The notes under the pieces are model-generated. The model was given only the letters and a program-made list of their open reading frames with translations. It did not search any database and had not been told where the DNA came from. Below are positions 12,837 to 25,400 of a stretch of DNA of 64,000 bases, in pieces. The DNA is from Anisakis pegreffii (taxonomy: Eukaryota > Nematoda > Chromadorea > Rhabditida > Anisakidae): contig JAPYMA010000330.1 of NCBI GenBank assembly GCA_035041965.1, positions 1 through 64,000 on the forward strand. The letters are read 5' to 3'. How positions within the stretch are numbered: the first letter of the stretch is position 1; the number at the start of each line of letters is the position of its first letter. The position numbers and the translations under genes were made by a program.

Positions 12837-13047
12837 ACTTCTGAAGGTAATGTTGCAGTTCAGGTTCGTAAAATCAAAACAACATTTCGTTCGTCCACAT
12901 TTGCAGTTAAGTGTGTGGTATAGTTAGGCTTAGACTTAGACTTAAGCCTAGGCTTAGGTTTTGGCTTAGGCTTATCGACTGCGAATGTGAATGAACGAAA
13001 TGCTGTTTTGATTTTACCAACCTGAACTACAACATTACACTTCTGAA
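12837..13047. mobile_element. Inverted-repeat (MITE-like) element with 9-bp target duplication and telomere-like core
   Basis: The 9-base direct repeat ACTTCTGAA flanks the element at 12837-12845 and 13039-13047. Inside, the first roughly 62 bases (from GGTAATGTTGCAGTTCAGG) match the reverse complement of the last roughly 62 bases (ending CCTGAACTACAACATTAC) with few mismatches. The central 60 bases are degenerate telomere hexamers: TTAGGC, TTAGAC, TTAGAC, TTAGGT, TTAGGC. Total length between the duplications is 193 bp, with no coding capacity. It lies immediately upstream of the SF3A1 start, so it may sit in that gene's promoter or 5' UTR. Confidence 0.85.
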
Positions 13048-13103
13048 TAAACTTTACGCACTGCATTTTGCTAAGCAATAGTCTAAAAGTGGTAATCAAC
13101 ACA

Positions 13104-16100
13104 ATGCTTCAGCATCATTCAAAAATGGCTCCACCAACCGCAACTGTTGTTGTGTCGACTCGTGAAGAAGACTCGATGAACAATGAGCCATCGTTGAGTG
13201 GTCGTCAGATTATCGGTATCATATATCCACCTCCAGATATCCGAAGTTTGTTATTTGGGCAATTTTTTGAAAATATTTCATTGGATAATATTTTCGTTAA
13301 AACGAGACCGAAATTTTCATTGAATAACTCGTACAAGCATCATTATGAAAAGCACTCGACGAAGGCACATACATACACGAATATGAAGTCGATTCATAAT
13401 TAAGATCTTAGAATTTCATTCGTGAACGCATATTGAAGATTCATCAAAGTTGCTAAATGAAATGCACAAATCGAGAGTTAATCTTACAGTTAGAAGTATT
13501 TTCTCAATTTCGCAATTAAACAATGAGGTGATGGCTTATAATCGGATAAAAAAGTAATGAGGCAAAGGTAGTGTTAGCCTGCATTTAATCACTAATCAAA
13601 TATATCCTATCAACTAGTTTAGAATCTTAAAAGTTTTTAAAGAACATTGAACCGCATACATCACTGCCTCAGACACATCCAGCCGTACAGCAAACACAAA
13701 CAACTCTGCACTAGCGTTTTTTCTTTCTTTGTAAATGAGAAAGAAAAAAAAGTACAGCTTGATCACTGTGTATGTGTTTTGATCAAACTTTTATGTGTTA
13801 CGCACATTGATCTTGATCGATGGAAATTTTGATCTCTTGAGAAATTTTTCCTGAATTCATAAAATTTCTATGAAATCTGACGAAGATTTTTCAATTTTTA
13901 TGTTTCTCCCAATGGAAACCTTAATTTGAGAATAATGTATCATCAGTATTTAAATTATTTTCGGTATAAATTGAATTTTATTGTGGAATTCGACGACGAT
14001 CACCATCACGAAAATCGCTTTTTAGATTCAATTGAAGACCGTGAAAATTTTCATAAAAGACGAAAATATTAATGCAATTTTAGGAACAGAAAATAATTTT
14101 GCTGATTTCGAATGAAATTTTCAGCAATTGTTGACAAGACAGCCGCATTTGTGGCACGAAACGGGATCGATTTCGAGAATAAAATTCGTGAGAAAGAATC
14201 GTCGAATCCGAGATTCAGTTTTTTGAGTAATACAGATCCATATAATGCCTACTATCAGCACAAAGTGGTTGAGTTCCGTGACGGTAAAACCACTGAGCCC
14301 GCAGTTCAGGTGATTGATATCGTTATTGTTATTATCACTGTACTCATTGTTTGACTATGAATATCTTGAAACTGATCCGCATAATAACGAAAACTGCTAA
14401 AAATGATTGCGAGTCTTGATTTTCGGCGTTGAATTAATCAGAGAAACATGAACGATTCATCTGGTGTAAATAATGATAAAAATGTAATGTTAATATCAAT
14501 TACAACGGTTGTAATATTAGTTAAGATAATATATTCAGTAGTAGTATAACGGTAAGAGTGATTTTACTAATGATAGTAAGAATAGTAAAGTTTAGCGTCC
14601 TCAAGTGCCAGAGGCAGTGAAAGAGCATGTAAAGCAAACAGAGTTCATCCCACGGAATCCACCACCCCCGTTCGAGTTTAAAACTGATCCGGCAACGATT
14701 AACGCATTCGATTTGTTCGTTTATTATTTCTTTATTCAGTTCATACACATGCACGTATTGACGATGCTGTTTCATTTAGTTGCTCAATTCGGAAGTCGTT
14801 CAGTACAAAAACAAAACTTTTGTGATACAAACGAATCATGAAATCATCTCATTATCAGTCTTATTTGCATCGAATCATATCAATTTGATTGGAGCCGCGT
14901 TAATACTTGAGATTCATTAGTCGCAAGTGAAAACCTCAAACCTTTAAATGTTCAAATAACTGATAGCAGTGATTTGTAAAAAATATTTTTGTTGCTTTTA
15001 CTGTTGCTATTTATATTAGTTTTTCATATTCATTAATATGGATCAGTTGCATTAATAATAATGATAATAATTATAATAGTATTAATACTTATTCAAAATT
15101 GAAGAGATCTGATCAAGTTGACCGCTCTGTTTGTGGCACGTAACGGTCGTCAGTTTTTGAGTGCTTTGATGAGTCGAGAATCGCGAAATTATCAATTCGA
15201 TTTTCTGAAACCACAACATTCGAATTTTAATTATTTCACAAAACTGGTCGAGCAATACACAAATGTTAGTTGTGATCAATTTATTTCGTGGAATGCTATT
15301 ATCAGTTCAGAACGCAATTTTGGAACTCAGAATTGATTCGTGATGAATTTTAGAGGGTTATTTGAGGCGTTAATTAAATTTCAGGTGATCGTTCCGGCAA
15401 AAGCGATTATTGACGACTTGAAAGCTGAAGAGGGGAATCGGAAGAAATTATTAGATAATGTGAAATATCGTGTGGGATGGGAGAAGTATCAGAAATCACA
15501 GAAAGATAAAGAAGATGCGGAGGTAATGCATTCAGCTTATCATTCATTTATTCGTTTCTGTTGATGGTTATTCATTTTGGATCGATCGATTTTGTGTTGT
15601 GTTTTATCGCTTCTTTATAAATTGTTCACTTTTGTGAGTTCATTATTCAAGTTTACTTGTTATATCTTTTGACTGTTTGGGGTTTACTCGAGCAGATTTG
15701 ATAGTGGTTTGGGTTGTATTGTTGAAAGTGGAGCTTATTTTTAGGCTGTAGGGCAAAATTGAGTTTTAGTCAAAGCACAGATTTTGGTTCATCTGAAGAT
15801 TGTGTGAGCAAAAGAGTTAGAAGCGAAGAGGTTTCATATCAATTTTCTGATGTAAAATATGGAATTTAAGGCTGAACGTGAGAGGGTGGCGTATTCACAA
15901 ATTGATTGGCATGATTTTGTTGTGGTGCAAACGGTCGATTTTCCGATTAATGATACAGGTGAGTTGTTGTTTTTTGGTGATTTATTGTTGTTAGTGTTGA
16001 CATTTTTGTGTGTTGTGGTTATGGAATAGGTTAGTTCGGTGCGTTGGTTCTGTAGATTTTGTGGTATTATCATCTCAAATAAATTGTTTTGTTTCATGGA

Positions 16101-19100
16101 AATTTTTTGAAAATTTTAACGAAATTTCAGCGACCCTTCCACCGTTTTGTACACCGAAAGATGTTGGCGCACGAATATTGATGCAACAAAGACAGGTTAT
16201 ACTTTTATCATATAATTAATTGTTTATTTCGTTTAATTATTTATTTGTTCATTAGAAAGTTTATTTAATTATTTATTTATGTATCCGTTCGCTTAATTAT
16301 TCATTTCAGATATTTGTTTGTTTATTGTTGTTTATTATTATTATTGTGTACAGTGAATTGAATATTTATCGTTGTATTGTTTATATGCATATTAAGATTA
16401 ATTATGTGATAATTTTGAAACGTTTGTTTTGTTTTTGAGGAAGCTGCAGCTAAAGCTGCCGCCGAGCAAGCAGTTGAAATGGATGTGGAGTCGGATTCGG
16501 AGGATGAAACAGAGGAAATACATAATGAGGTGCTTTTATTATTATTATTGTTATTAATTATTATTATCTTTTGTTACTGTTTATTTTTTAATGAGTTACG
16601 AGAGCATTGTTGTTATTATTATGCAAAATAGTAATGAGAGAGTGTTTTCACTTCAGGTAGAACCAGAGACATCTGCAGACGGTCGATCGGAAGGCGAGCA
16701 GAAGAGGGCACCGTATGAGGTGACCCAGCCACAGCCAGCACCACCGACCCAAGAGAACGTCGTCATCAAGGATTATGACCCAAGGAAGTGTACGTCTTTA
16801 TTTGTTATTATTTATTGCTAATTGTCATTATTTATTATTTGTATTGTTAGTGCTTTCATTGTTCTTACTGGTGATGAATATTTTGAATGTAATAAACAAG
16901 AAATTTAGCAATGATGAGCCACAAAAAGGCCGTAGATAAATGGATAATATCGCCGTTGACGGGTGAGAGAATCCCAGTGGATAAGTTACAAGAGCATGTC
17001 CGTTATAATACTGTCGATTCACAATACAAAGAACAGCGTGAAAGGTTTCTCTTATCATTCATTTATTATTATTGTTATCATTATTGTTGTTATTTATTAA
17101 CTGAATAGTTAATGATTAGTTACATGTGATAATAATGTTAATCAGGGAGTTATCGGATCGAAATGAAGAGGAGCCGGTCTATGCGTTGGGTGCAGACATC
17201 AGTAAAAATATTGGCAAATTCGCCGAACGTCGTACGGATATCTTCGGTCACGGCGCTGAGCAGACTATCATTGGAAAGAAGGTTTATTTTTGTTTGATTT
17301 ATTTTGGTTGATGTATAATACTTGTTGCTATTTTTTGTAGTTATTGTATTTATTGTTATTATTTTATTGTTATTGTATTGTTGTCATTACGTTTATGATT
17401 GTGTTAACATGTTATTTTGTTTATGTTGCTGTTAATAGTAGCAATAAGAACACATTAGTCAGTGATTAATTTTAATCATTATTGACGATTGCAGTTAGGT
17501 GAAGAGGAGGAAGCACCGCGTGGGCCAGATCCAAAATTGATTTGGGATGGACAACAGTCAACCATTGATCAAACCACGAAACTAGCACAACAGAGTGTTA
17601 CTCTTGGTATTTTTTATTTATATTATTGTTTTTTTTAAATTTATTTATTGGTATTTGTATTTAATGTTTATTTACTATCACTTTTTATTAATATTTTCAT
17701 TTATGTTCAAATGATGAAAGGAAGTTTGACATTTGTTGAATAATATTAAAGATGTTAAATTGAATTTCATTGAACGTTGTCTATCAATTTCATATCAACA
17801 AATCAACGAAATCCACAAGCAACACGGTTATGTGTCCGACCCGAACAAGGAACGAATAGGTCCAGGTCCACTGCCACCGCCCATGATTCCTCAGCCTCCG
17901 CCATCCTCTCAGATGCCACCACCTGCAGGCAACGCGTCCACGCAGCCCCCGTTGGTCCCCCCACCCCCGTCAACGCGTCCTCTGGTCCCCCGCCACCTCC
18001 CAAACCACAACCCCCTCCACCGCCCCACTCACCACCATCCCACCTCCAACCTCAAACACGACCGCCTCCACAGCACCAGCACCTCCGACCTCAACCTCGA
18101 ATGCACCCTCCTCGACCGCTCCTCCCACTCCAAAATCAACGATCGTCACTATCACCGTCCCACCGATACGTCCGCCGCAGAGCACTGCCCCCACCATAGT
18201 GCAGTCCGCTACCGGAGCACCTATGCAAGTACCTTCGATTGCATCCTTAAGAACGGCACTTCCACCCGGGTTGGTTTTCGATATTATTGATGTCGTGTAT
18301 TTAATATTGCTAGTTTGAGAATTATTTTTGTGCGTGGCAGCGTTATTGCAATTGCGTTCATTAATTTTTGTGTCGAATGTTTTCAGTCACTTATATATAT
18401 ATGTGAATGCAGTTTGTGTGATATTGTTCTTGTTAATATTTTTGTGTCGCTCATTATACAAAAAATTATGCAACTTTTCAGCTTTCCACCGATTCCGTTT
18501 CCGACTGGAGCACCTGCAGTGCCGATGCCACCGATGCCACGTCCGATGGGCTTACCAACTCTTCGGGTTTGTTCTCTAGTCGCTTCGTCTCTTCATTTTT
18601 GCAATCTGAAATTGAACTGTGAATTTGATTTTATGCATTTGTTTCGTCTTGCATTGATTTGATAGTACGTCAGAGTGATGTGCTGGATACTTGAAATGAT
18701 ATCGAAAACATTGGGTTATTGCGACGAGGATATGGTTAGGTTGTATTTGGGCACAATTCAATTGGAATAGCAGAATGTTATGAGCGATTTTTTGTGTTAT
18801 TTTGAGTTTAACTTTTGATTGGATTCGCCTCCAACTTCCTGTAAGTGGACGTTTTGCATCTGAAATTTAGTTTTCACAGAATCCCTCTGAACGGTTGATG
18901 TGGAACGGTTTGCAAGAAACGTCCATCGGTTGCAATGATGATGGAAATTTTTGACAGTGAAGTGACGAATTGAATTGATATTTCAGCCGCCTGTCGCCGT
19001 GCCCATAATTCCAGTCCCAGTCATTCCACAACCACCGATGAGCACCGTTCCAGTGAATGTGCCTTTGCCGAGCACTCCAGCCACCATACCGCAACCTCTG

Positions 19101-20023
19101 AACGCCAATATCGTCCCACCACTCCCGACTGGAGGAGCACCGTCGCAGCAGCAGTCTGATGGTGCACCACCGGCCAAAAGAGCTAGAACTGAGGATGATT
19201 TGGAGAGTGAAGCGGACTGGCTTGCGAAGGTTTGTGTTGATTATAGCTTTGTGGTGGTTGTTGTTAGTATTAATGAATGATATTGATATGGGTGTCTATC
19301 GGATTTTGATAGGGATGTTTTGATTTGAAACGATTGATGTTTTTATTCTGCCCGTTTTTTTAATCGATTATGAGATTTTTAAATGGACTTTGAATTAAAT
19401 GAATCGAAGATGGTTGTGATATTGAATGATTGATCGGGAAAGTGAGTGGGATTGTTCAGGTGTCTGGATCGATAACGATCAACGTGCAAACACCGACCAA
19501 TTCATCGAATCCGGATTGGAAACTCGATGGAAAGAACTTGAGCGTGTCGTTGGATGTGGCTGCGCCGGTTTGTTATCTTTCTTCTTTTTGTGATATTTGT
19601 ATAATGTTTGTTTTTATCATTGTTATTACTGGTATTATTGTAGTCTTTTGAATGATAGGCGTTTAAATTGTGACAGTAATTTCAGGTATCCTCTCTGAAG
19701 AGTGCAATACAAGACCAGACTGGTTTGCCGGGATCGAAACAGAAACTTACATTTGATGTTTGTATTTTATTTGATGTTGTTGTTTCTGATGGTGTTATGA
19801 ATTTTAATTGCAAGTATTAGTCATTCTCGGTGTTGAGATAATAGTAATTATTATCGTTGTTGTGGTGGTCATGATAATAATAATGATAATAATAATAATA
19901 ATAATAAATTATAAAATTCAGGGATTCTTCTTGAAAGATGCCTCTTCGTTGGCGTTTTACAACATGATGAACGGATCACAGATTCATCTACAAATCAAAG
20001 AGAGAGGCGGTAAAAAGAAGTGA
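13104..20023 (+). CDS. SF3A1: Splicing factor 3A subunit 1 (SF3A1/PRP21), 18 exons
   Basis: Subunit of the U2 snRNP SF3a complex; acts in the nucleus in branch-site recognition and A-complex assembly. Exons: 13104-13245, 14125-14309, 14596-14714, 15105-15264, 15385-15522, 15871-15958, 16131-16195, 16440-16529, 16657-16789, 16909-17044, 17146-17281, 17495-17606, 17752-18269, 18482-18566, 18987-19229, 19460-19567, 19686-19757, 19922-20023. Family landmarks in order: IIYPPPDIR; SURP1 (IVDKTAAFVARNG, PYNAYYQHKV); SURP2 (LFVARNGRQFL, FNYFTKLVEQYT); IDWHDFVVV; ISPLTGERIP; AERRTDIFG; proline-rich region; C-terminal ubiquitin-like domain ending KERGGKKK. Length is about 877 codons against 793 in human. 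Phases agree at all junctions except exon 13, which is two bases short and changes frame twice. The ATG at 13125 is an alternative start. The exon 13 acceptor (TTAAAG at 17751) is inferred from phase. The exon 8 acceptor (TTTTTGAG) is weak. Confidence 0.96.
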
Positions 20024-20696
20024 AAATAATGATAATAATGCAGTAACATCAATGTCAATGTTTATTGCGTTCATTTATTTTAGTTTATTCATTAACTATT
20101 GCATCGTAGTAGTGCTTTTTAGTTGAGTGTAGTTGTGCGAGAAAGAAGCTAAAGTAGAAAGTTGTGAAAACGAAGAAAAATTCGATGAATTAATTTGCTT
20201 TAGGGGAGGTTTTAAGGGTAGATCCTCGAGTTTTTAAACGATTTTCGTAAACCAAATTCTGGAATTGTCTCATCTCGCGAAAAGAAAATTTTGAGCATTG
20301 GTATGCGTCAGGGAATGTGATTTTTGATGGAACTGAAGTTAGCAATGGTTCGTTTTAAGAGCGTTCTTTTTGAGCGTTTTTTTTCGTTTTGAAAAGTTTG
20401 AACGCATATAAGAATGTTTGTTCCAGAACTGTTTCCAGTTTTATGATTCTGTTTGGCTGATATTGACGATAATATGAGTGTTGTTGTCATATTTATGATC
20501 ATTTTTACGGTCAATATTATTTTTACCATAACGTTGATGAGTGTTGCTGCTGTATTATTCTCATTATTGTACGGTTATTACTGTCGCTATGTATCCGTTG
20601 CTATTGTTCATGTTATTCGTTATCACTGATCACGACTGCACGGAGGGTGAAATGATATGAAACTGATTTGTTTGTTCGTTTATGACTTTGTCGTTT

Positions 20697-20702
20697 AATA
20701 AA
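20697..20702 (+). terminator. Candidate poly(A) signal of SF3A1
   Basis: AATAAA about 670 bases after the SF3A1 stop codon, the first exact match I noticed on this strand. The 3' end is not otherwise visible, so this is only a candidate. Confidence 0.3.
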
Positions 20703-21192
20703 ATTGGTAACTTCATCGTTTGTCATCCAATTGCATTACACGCTGCGTTTGATTCATCGGGTTAGGCTTGCTTTCTAGTATAAAAATGGTTGAATGGTTT
20801 CGAAATTTGTGCATTGTCTGAAAATATCTGGCGTTGGTGATATATTTATTCATTGATTTGTTGTCTCACTAAAAAAGCTTAAATGAATGTCTTACCAAAA
20901 AAGGAGAATAAACTCGCGATATCGTTGTTTACACGCTTCCGAAATAATTTTTAGAAAGCAGCCAAGCAACATTGTAGTGTTCAGATAGAACAGAGTAGCA
21001 TTTGCATGAAATTGAACGATCTCGCACGTGAAACCGCTCGATTTAAGAGCAATTGCATGATTGCGACGGTTCTCCGAACTGATCTCTAGACTTACACTCA
21101 CCTCTCCTCGTAATCAGCAGTCATACGACTTTATATCTTTAAACAATGCACATTCTCTATTATCTGAGAAATAATTTTGTTGTCAACAAACA

Positions 21193-21399
21193 ATGCCCAG
21201 TTCTGGAGGTTTGAGTGGATTTCAGAGGATATGCCATATAGCTGATTATGCCGTCAAACTGTACGCATTTGGTGTCTATGAGGTCAATAATGTACTACTG
21301 CAGGTGTATCAGGAGTATCATTCTCAAGTTTGTAGGAATGCTGGGTTTGTTCAGCCCGCAGTGTCTTCTTCGCAACACCGAATGGAGCAAATCTTTTGA
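21193..21399 (+). CDS. Small open frame, possibly a real gene
   Basis: 68 codons from an ATG to TGA. The peptide has a protein-like stretch (IADYAVKLYAFGVYEVNNVL) with balanced codon use, unlike the AT-rich shadow frames around it. A CTGCAG|GTGTAT inside could also be a splice donor, so this may be a first exon. There is no obvious trans-splice acceptor upstream. I do not recognise the product. Confidence 0.27.
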   Translation: MPSSGGLSGFQRICHIADYAVKLYAFGVYEVNNVLLQVYQEYHSQVCRNAGFVQPAVSSSQHRMEQIF

Positions 21400-22486
21400 T
21401 TTATGTTTTTGGTGTTGTTATTGTTGGTGTTATTGGCATTGTTGTGGTGAGGAATTAGTCTAATTGTAAAAATTGAGCGGATTCCATTGGGATCACCTCA
21501 ACACGTTCATTTGGTCGTCCAAAAGCATGCTCGAATGAACTTTTGATCAAAGTTTTTGATAAAAAACGGAGACGATACGCAACGTTCATTTTGATTTGTG
21601 ATCATTGGGAAGGATAGAGAGATATCGTGCAGTTGAACGTCGATGAAGATGAGTCGTGATAAAGTGCTAGAATGAGGTGTTGATTTGCTGTGATAATCGA
21701 GGGGTAGCTTTTGTTTGCAATTGAAATTGTAAACGGTTTGCGGTGATTTACTTTGGCCTATTGATAACGATTTTAGTTCATTTTTTTGCTCATTTTTTCT
21801 GTTCGTATTGATTTTATTTGTTTTCGCTTTCATTCACATTTTATTTGTTTGCTTGATTATTTAGTTTGATTTGCATTTGATTGAAGTTTAATAAACGTTT
21901 CGCTTCAGTAAGTATGCTCATTTGCAATGGGCTAATTTCAATGAATGTTGTTTTGAGGTGATCAAAGGGATTGTTCTGTGCCGTGTTGGTACTAGTATTT
22001 TTAGATCCGAACCGTTTACCAATTTCGAGATTCATTTTCGATGGGGCGTGTATGAGTTGTTGTGATGATCGGATTGCATTATGTTAAGTTCATTGCAATT
22101 ATTTATTTTATTTCATTTGAACAAATGATTATAATTATAATAGCGCAACACCATTGCAGTGTTATAATATTGCAACATTTACGATGAAAGTTACGATATT
22201 TCAAGACCTTTACTGGCGATTGTAATAGTTTAATGACAACTTATCAGGTGTAGGAATGAAAGAATTTTAAGGGTGTTGATGAAAGACATTAGTGAAGGTG
22301 CAGAGGATCGAGGCGTCTGCGTGGTGGTTGACGTTGTTTCTGGTTTGTGCGTGGTTAACGCTAAAATTATCCCAGTTAACAATGACAATATTAATTGTTG
22401 TAATGACCGTAACTGAGAGAACTAAGCAATGATCAAACAGAATTCAAGTAAATGAAATATAAAAGTGAGTGGACGTGTCATTACAT

Positions 22487-25400
22487 TCACTTAATGCATG
22501 GATACAAAATGGATGGTGACTCACACTCAGCAATGTATTTATCAACTTGTTCGCCAATGAACAATCTCGCATCAATTAACGACTGTTTATCGTGCGGACT
22601 TGAGGGATACATATCTGCACAGTGCGCAGTACCTGAATTTGAAAGGAAATTTTGTTATTACTATATTGTTATGTTAATGTTTTTAATGCTATTATCATCC
22701 TTGTTGTTGTAAATATTGTAATCAACATTACTATCACCACTATTAACATACCTAATTGTTGATAGTATTAATGGTGCTGCCATTAACATTATTATTGATG
22801 ACTCGCAATGAAGTCATAAAAACGACGAGAAAATTCGAAAATAAACGTGCCTTTAATTTGGAATGCCCAAACATCGCCAGTCTGATTCTTCGCATAACCT
22901 AACGATCGCCATGGATCATACGATCCATTCGGGAATACCGTATTCGTTCCCTCAAATACCATATCTCATGATCTTATAGTCACGTTTCAGTGGGCATCTT
23001 TATGCTAGTCACCAACATAGAGCATTGTTTCTCTTCGTAAAAGATGAGATTTACAAAAGAGTCATTTGAAATGAAGAATGCATCCTTGTCAGCACAACCT
23101 TCAATCGAAAACAATCACATTAAAAACCTTATATTTATCAGGCCCCCCGTGCTCCAGTCTCGTTCTCGCCGTACCAGCACGTGTAAAGTCAGCGTCGTAC
23201 TTCTCACCGAACATTTCCATGCATTGGTTTACATAGAAACTAAATCACAGCTTTGATTTTATCGTTCTTTGTTATTATTATTCATTATTATACTTTATCA
23301 TAATAATATTAACCATTATCATTGATATTATTATAACTTTATTATCATTATTATTAATATTATTATACTATAATATACTTATTATAATATACTGCTAATA
23401 TGATATATTGATACTTAATACTATAACTATTATCATTAGTGTATTATTCTTATCACACTGTTCAATTAATAAATGACAAACAATGATTTCGACTCACTCC
23501 ATCGGAATCGCCGACCCAAACATGCTCTTTCCTCCGTCAGTTGTTTGGAAGTATCCCAATTCAGTGCACGTTTGCCACGTCCAACCGCGAGCAGCCGCTG
23601 AAAGGCAAAATATTCTAAACGTTAACGTCATTATCGCTATCGTATACGATCAGATTTTTGTCATCGCATTCGTCATAATATTCGTCAGATCAGTTTGTTT
23701 CTTTCAGATTCGAATTCTTTATTAAGCTGAATAGTTAAACGAGGATGGTCGTTGTAATTGATTACCTCTCTCGTAATCTGGTGGATCATAAGTGACATTT
23801 TTCATTTGTTCCATATATGCGGTATAATTATTCGGATTTTTGTATGTGTTCACATCATAAAAGAATCCATTATAGAATCGTTGAACGTTATTCACTCGTT
23901 TGATGAGATCCGGTTCGTTGGCATCGTTCATTATTTCACATGCCTTCGGTACTCCCAAACCATTCCTTGTCGCGTTATCCTTCAGTTTCATTATTATCAT
24001 TGCTGTTGTTAATAAAACATCGCTATCGCTGTTGTCAATGTTATTTTCAGCATTATAAAATTCGAACAATGTTACTAACATAATAACCACCCTTAAAACT
24101 AACTCTGTTATCGCCTGTGTACTGATTGATGCCTTGAAATATACCAATAACATTCGAGAGGAAGAACTGAATATCCACTGGCATTACTTCAGTCGGGAAG
24201 TCAGTGTCCAATCTGAGAACGTTTATCATTTTAATCATAAAAGCATGCATGAACAGATATTGTATTTCAGAAACACATCATTTAGACCATTAATATATCC
24301 TAAGAAGTCGAAGAACTCACTCAAGCTTCTGAACCAGTTCCTTCTCTTCCTTCTGATTGTATACACTTTTTCGTGGATTTCTTCAAATGCTGACTTTATA
24401 TTGTCTCGACACGGTGGACTTACATCCGCATATATACTTCCCATATTATCAATATAACCTTAATTTGATGATGGTACTCATAAGTATTGCAGATAATGAT
24501 AACAATAATAATGCAAAAGTATTACAATCATCATGACAATACCGATAAAAATTTTAAGTTATGATAATCAAAGCAATATTAGCACCGTTAAAAATTTTGA
24601 AATGTTCTCCGATAAAAGTGATATAAATTTAATATTATCTATGATAGCATCATTCTTTCATTCATCTCTACAAGAAACCCAAAATTAATCGAAACAAACC
24701 CCAATAGTCAGTGATGGTATTAACAGCGCACGATGATGAAATCGCTCCAATCGTTATGTCTGGATTCTTCTCTCTGAGCCACGCTGATAACGATCCTAAA
24801 TGCTGCTGATCGTTTTATCACAAACTGATCAATACTGGTGATTAATGTTACAGCAAATATTATGCTGGTGATAATAACAATAACGATAATGACAATAACG
24901 GCAAAAATAATAACATTATTAATATTAATAATAATAAGAGTACTGGTAACGAATCAGCGAACCTGGATATGATCCGCCAAAGAGCAACCACCTTGGTTTT
25001 GCAATATCAGAGAAATACTTCTTATTCATTGCCTCGATGAAAACGCGTAAATCGGCGAGTGCTTGATCAATTGTGAAATACTGATAACTTGCTGTTGACA
25101 TATCACTGAAAATGCTGTTTTTGTTGAATCGAAGTTTGAAAATAATTTCGGAATATTTCGGCTGATTTCGATCGTTTTCGCAAAATTTTATGCTTCATCA
25201 ATACCATTTTGACTTGTTTTTGTCGATTTTGAATGTGGTCAGCGGATGGTTAGTGAATCGTCGGATTAATATCTGTTATGCAATGGGCGAATCACTTCAT
25301 ACAGTAATCAAATCAGCATCAACTGCGATCTTATTGGCCCTCTTTCTTTCGTTCTCTACTTCAAGATCCTCTCTCATTCCCTTTAACACTCTCTCTCGTT

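Larger units (their letters stand above)
9674..12845. other. Intergenic stretch
   Basis: No exon I can support on either strand. It contains a 51-bp imperfect tandem duplication near 10990-11090 and an element-like block near 11485-11718 with a TTAGGC-like core. Short open frames (for example 10848-11168) lack any recognisable domain. Confidence 0.5.
20024..22486. other. Intergenic stretch between convergent genes SF3A1 and the S28 peptidase
   Basis: SF3A1 (plus) and the S28 gene (minus) converge here, so part of this is their 3' UTRs. A 68-codon open frame at 21193-21399 is listed separately. A minus-strand open frame at 22035-21841 (64 codons, rich in Asn and Gln) has no recognisable domain. 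Confidence 0.5.

Noticed and set aside
17777..18199. Overlapping 140-codon proline/histidine-rich frame and its minus-strand glycine-rich shadows
   Set aside because: Composition effect of the C-rich SF3A1 exon 13; part of it is the middle frame of that exon.
23722..24153. Single 143-codon minus-strand open frame as a separate gene
   Set aside because: Only its 3' half (23979-23766) is an S28 peptidase exon; the 5' half is intron plus the end of the previous exon in another frame.
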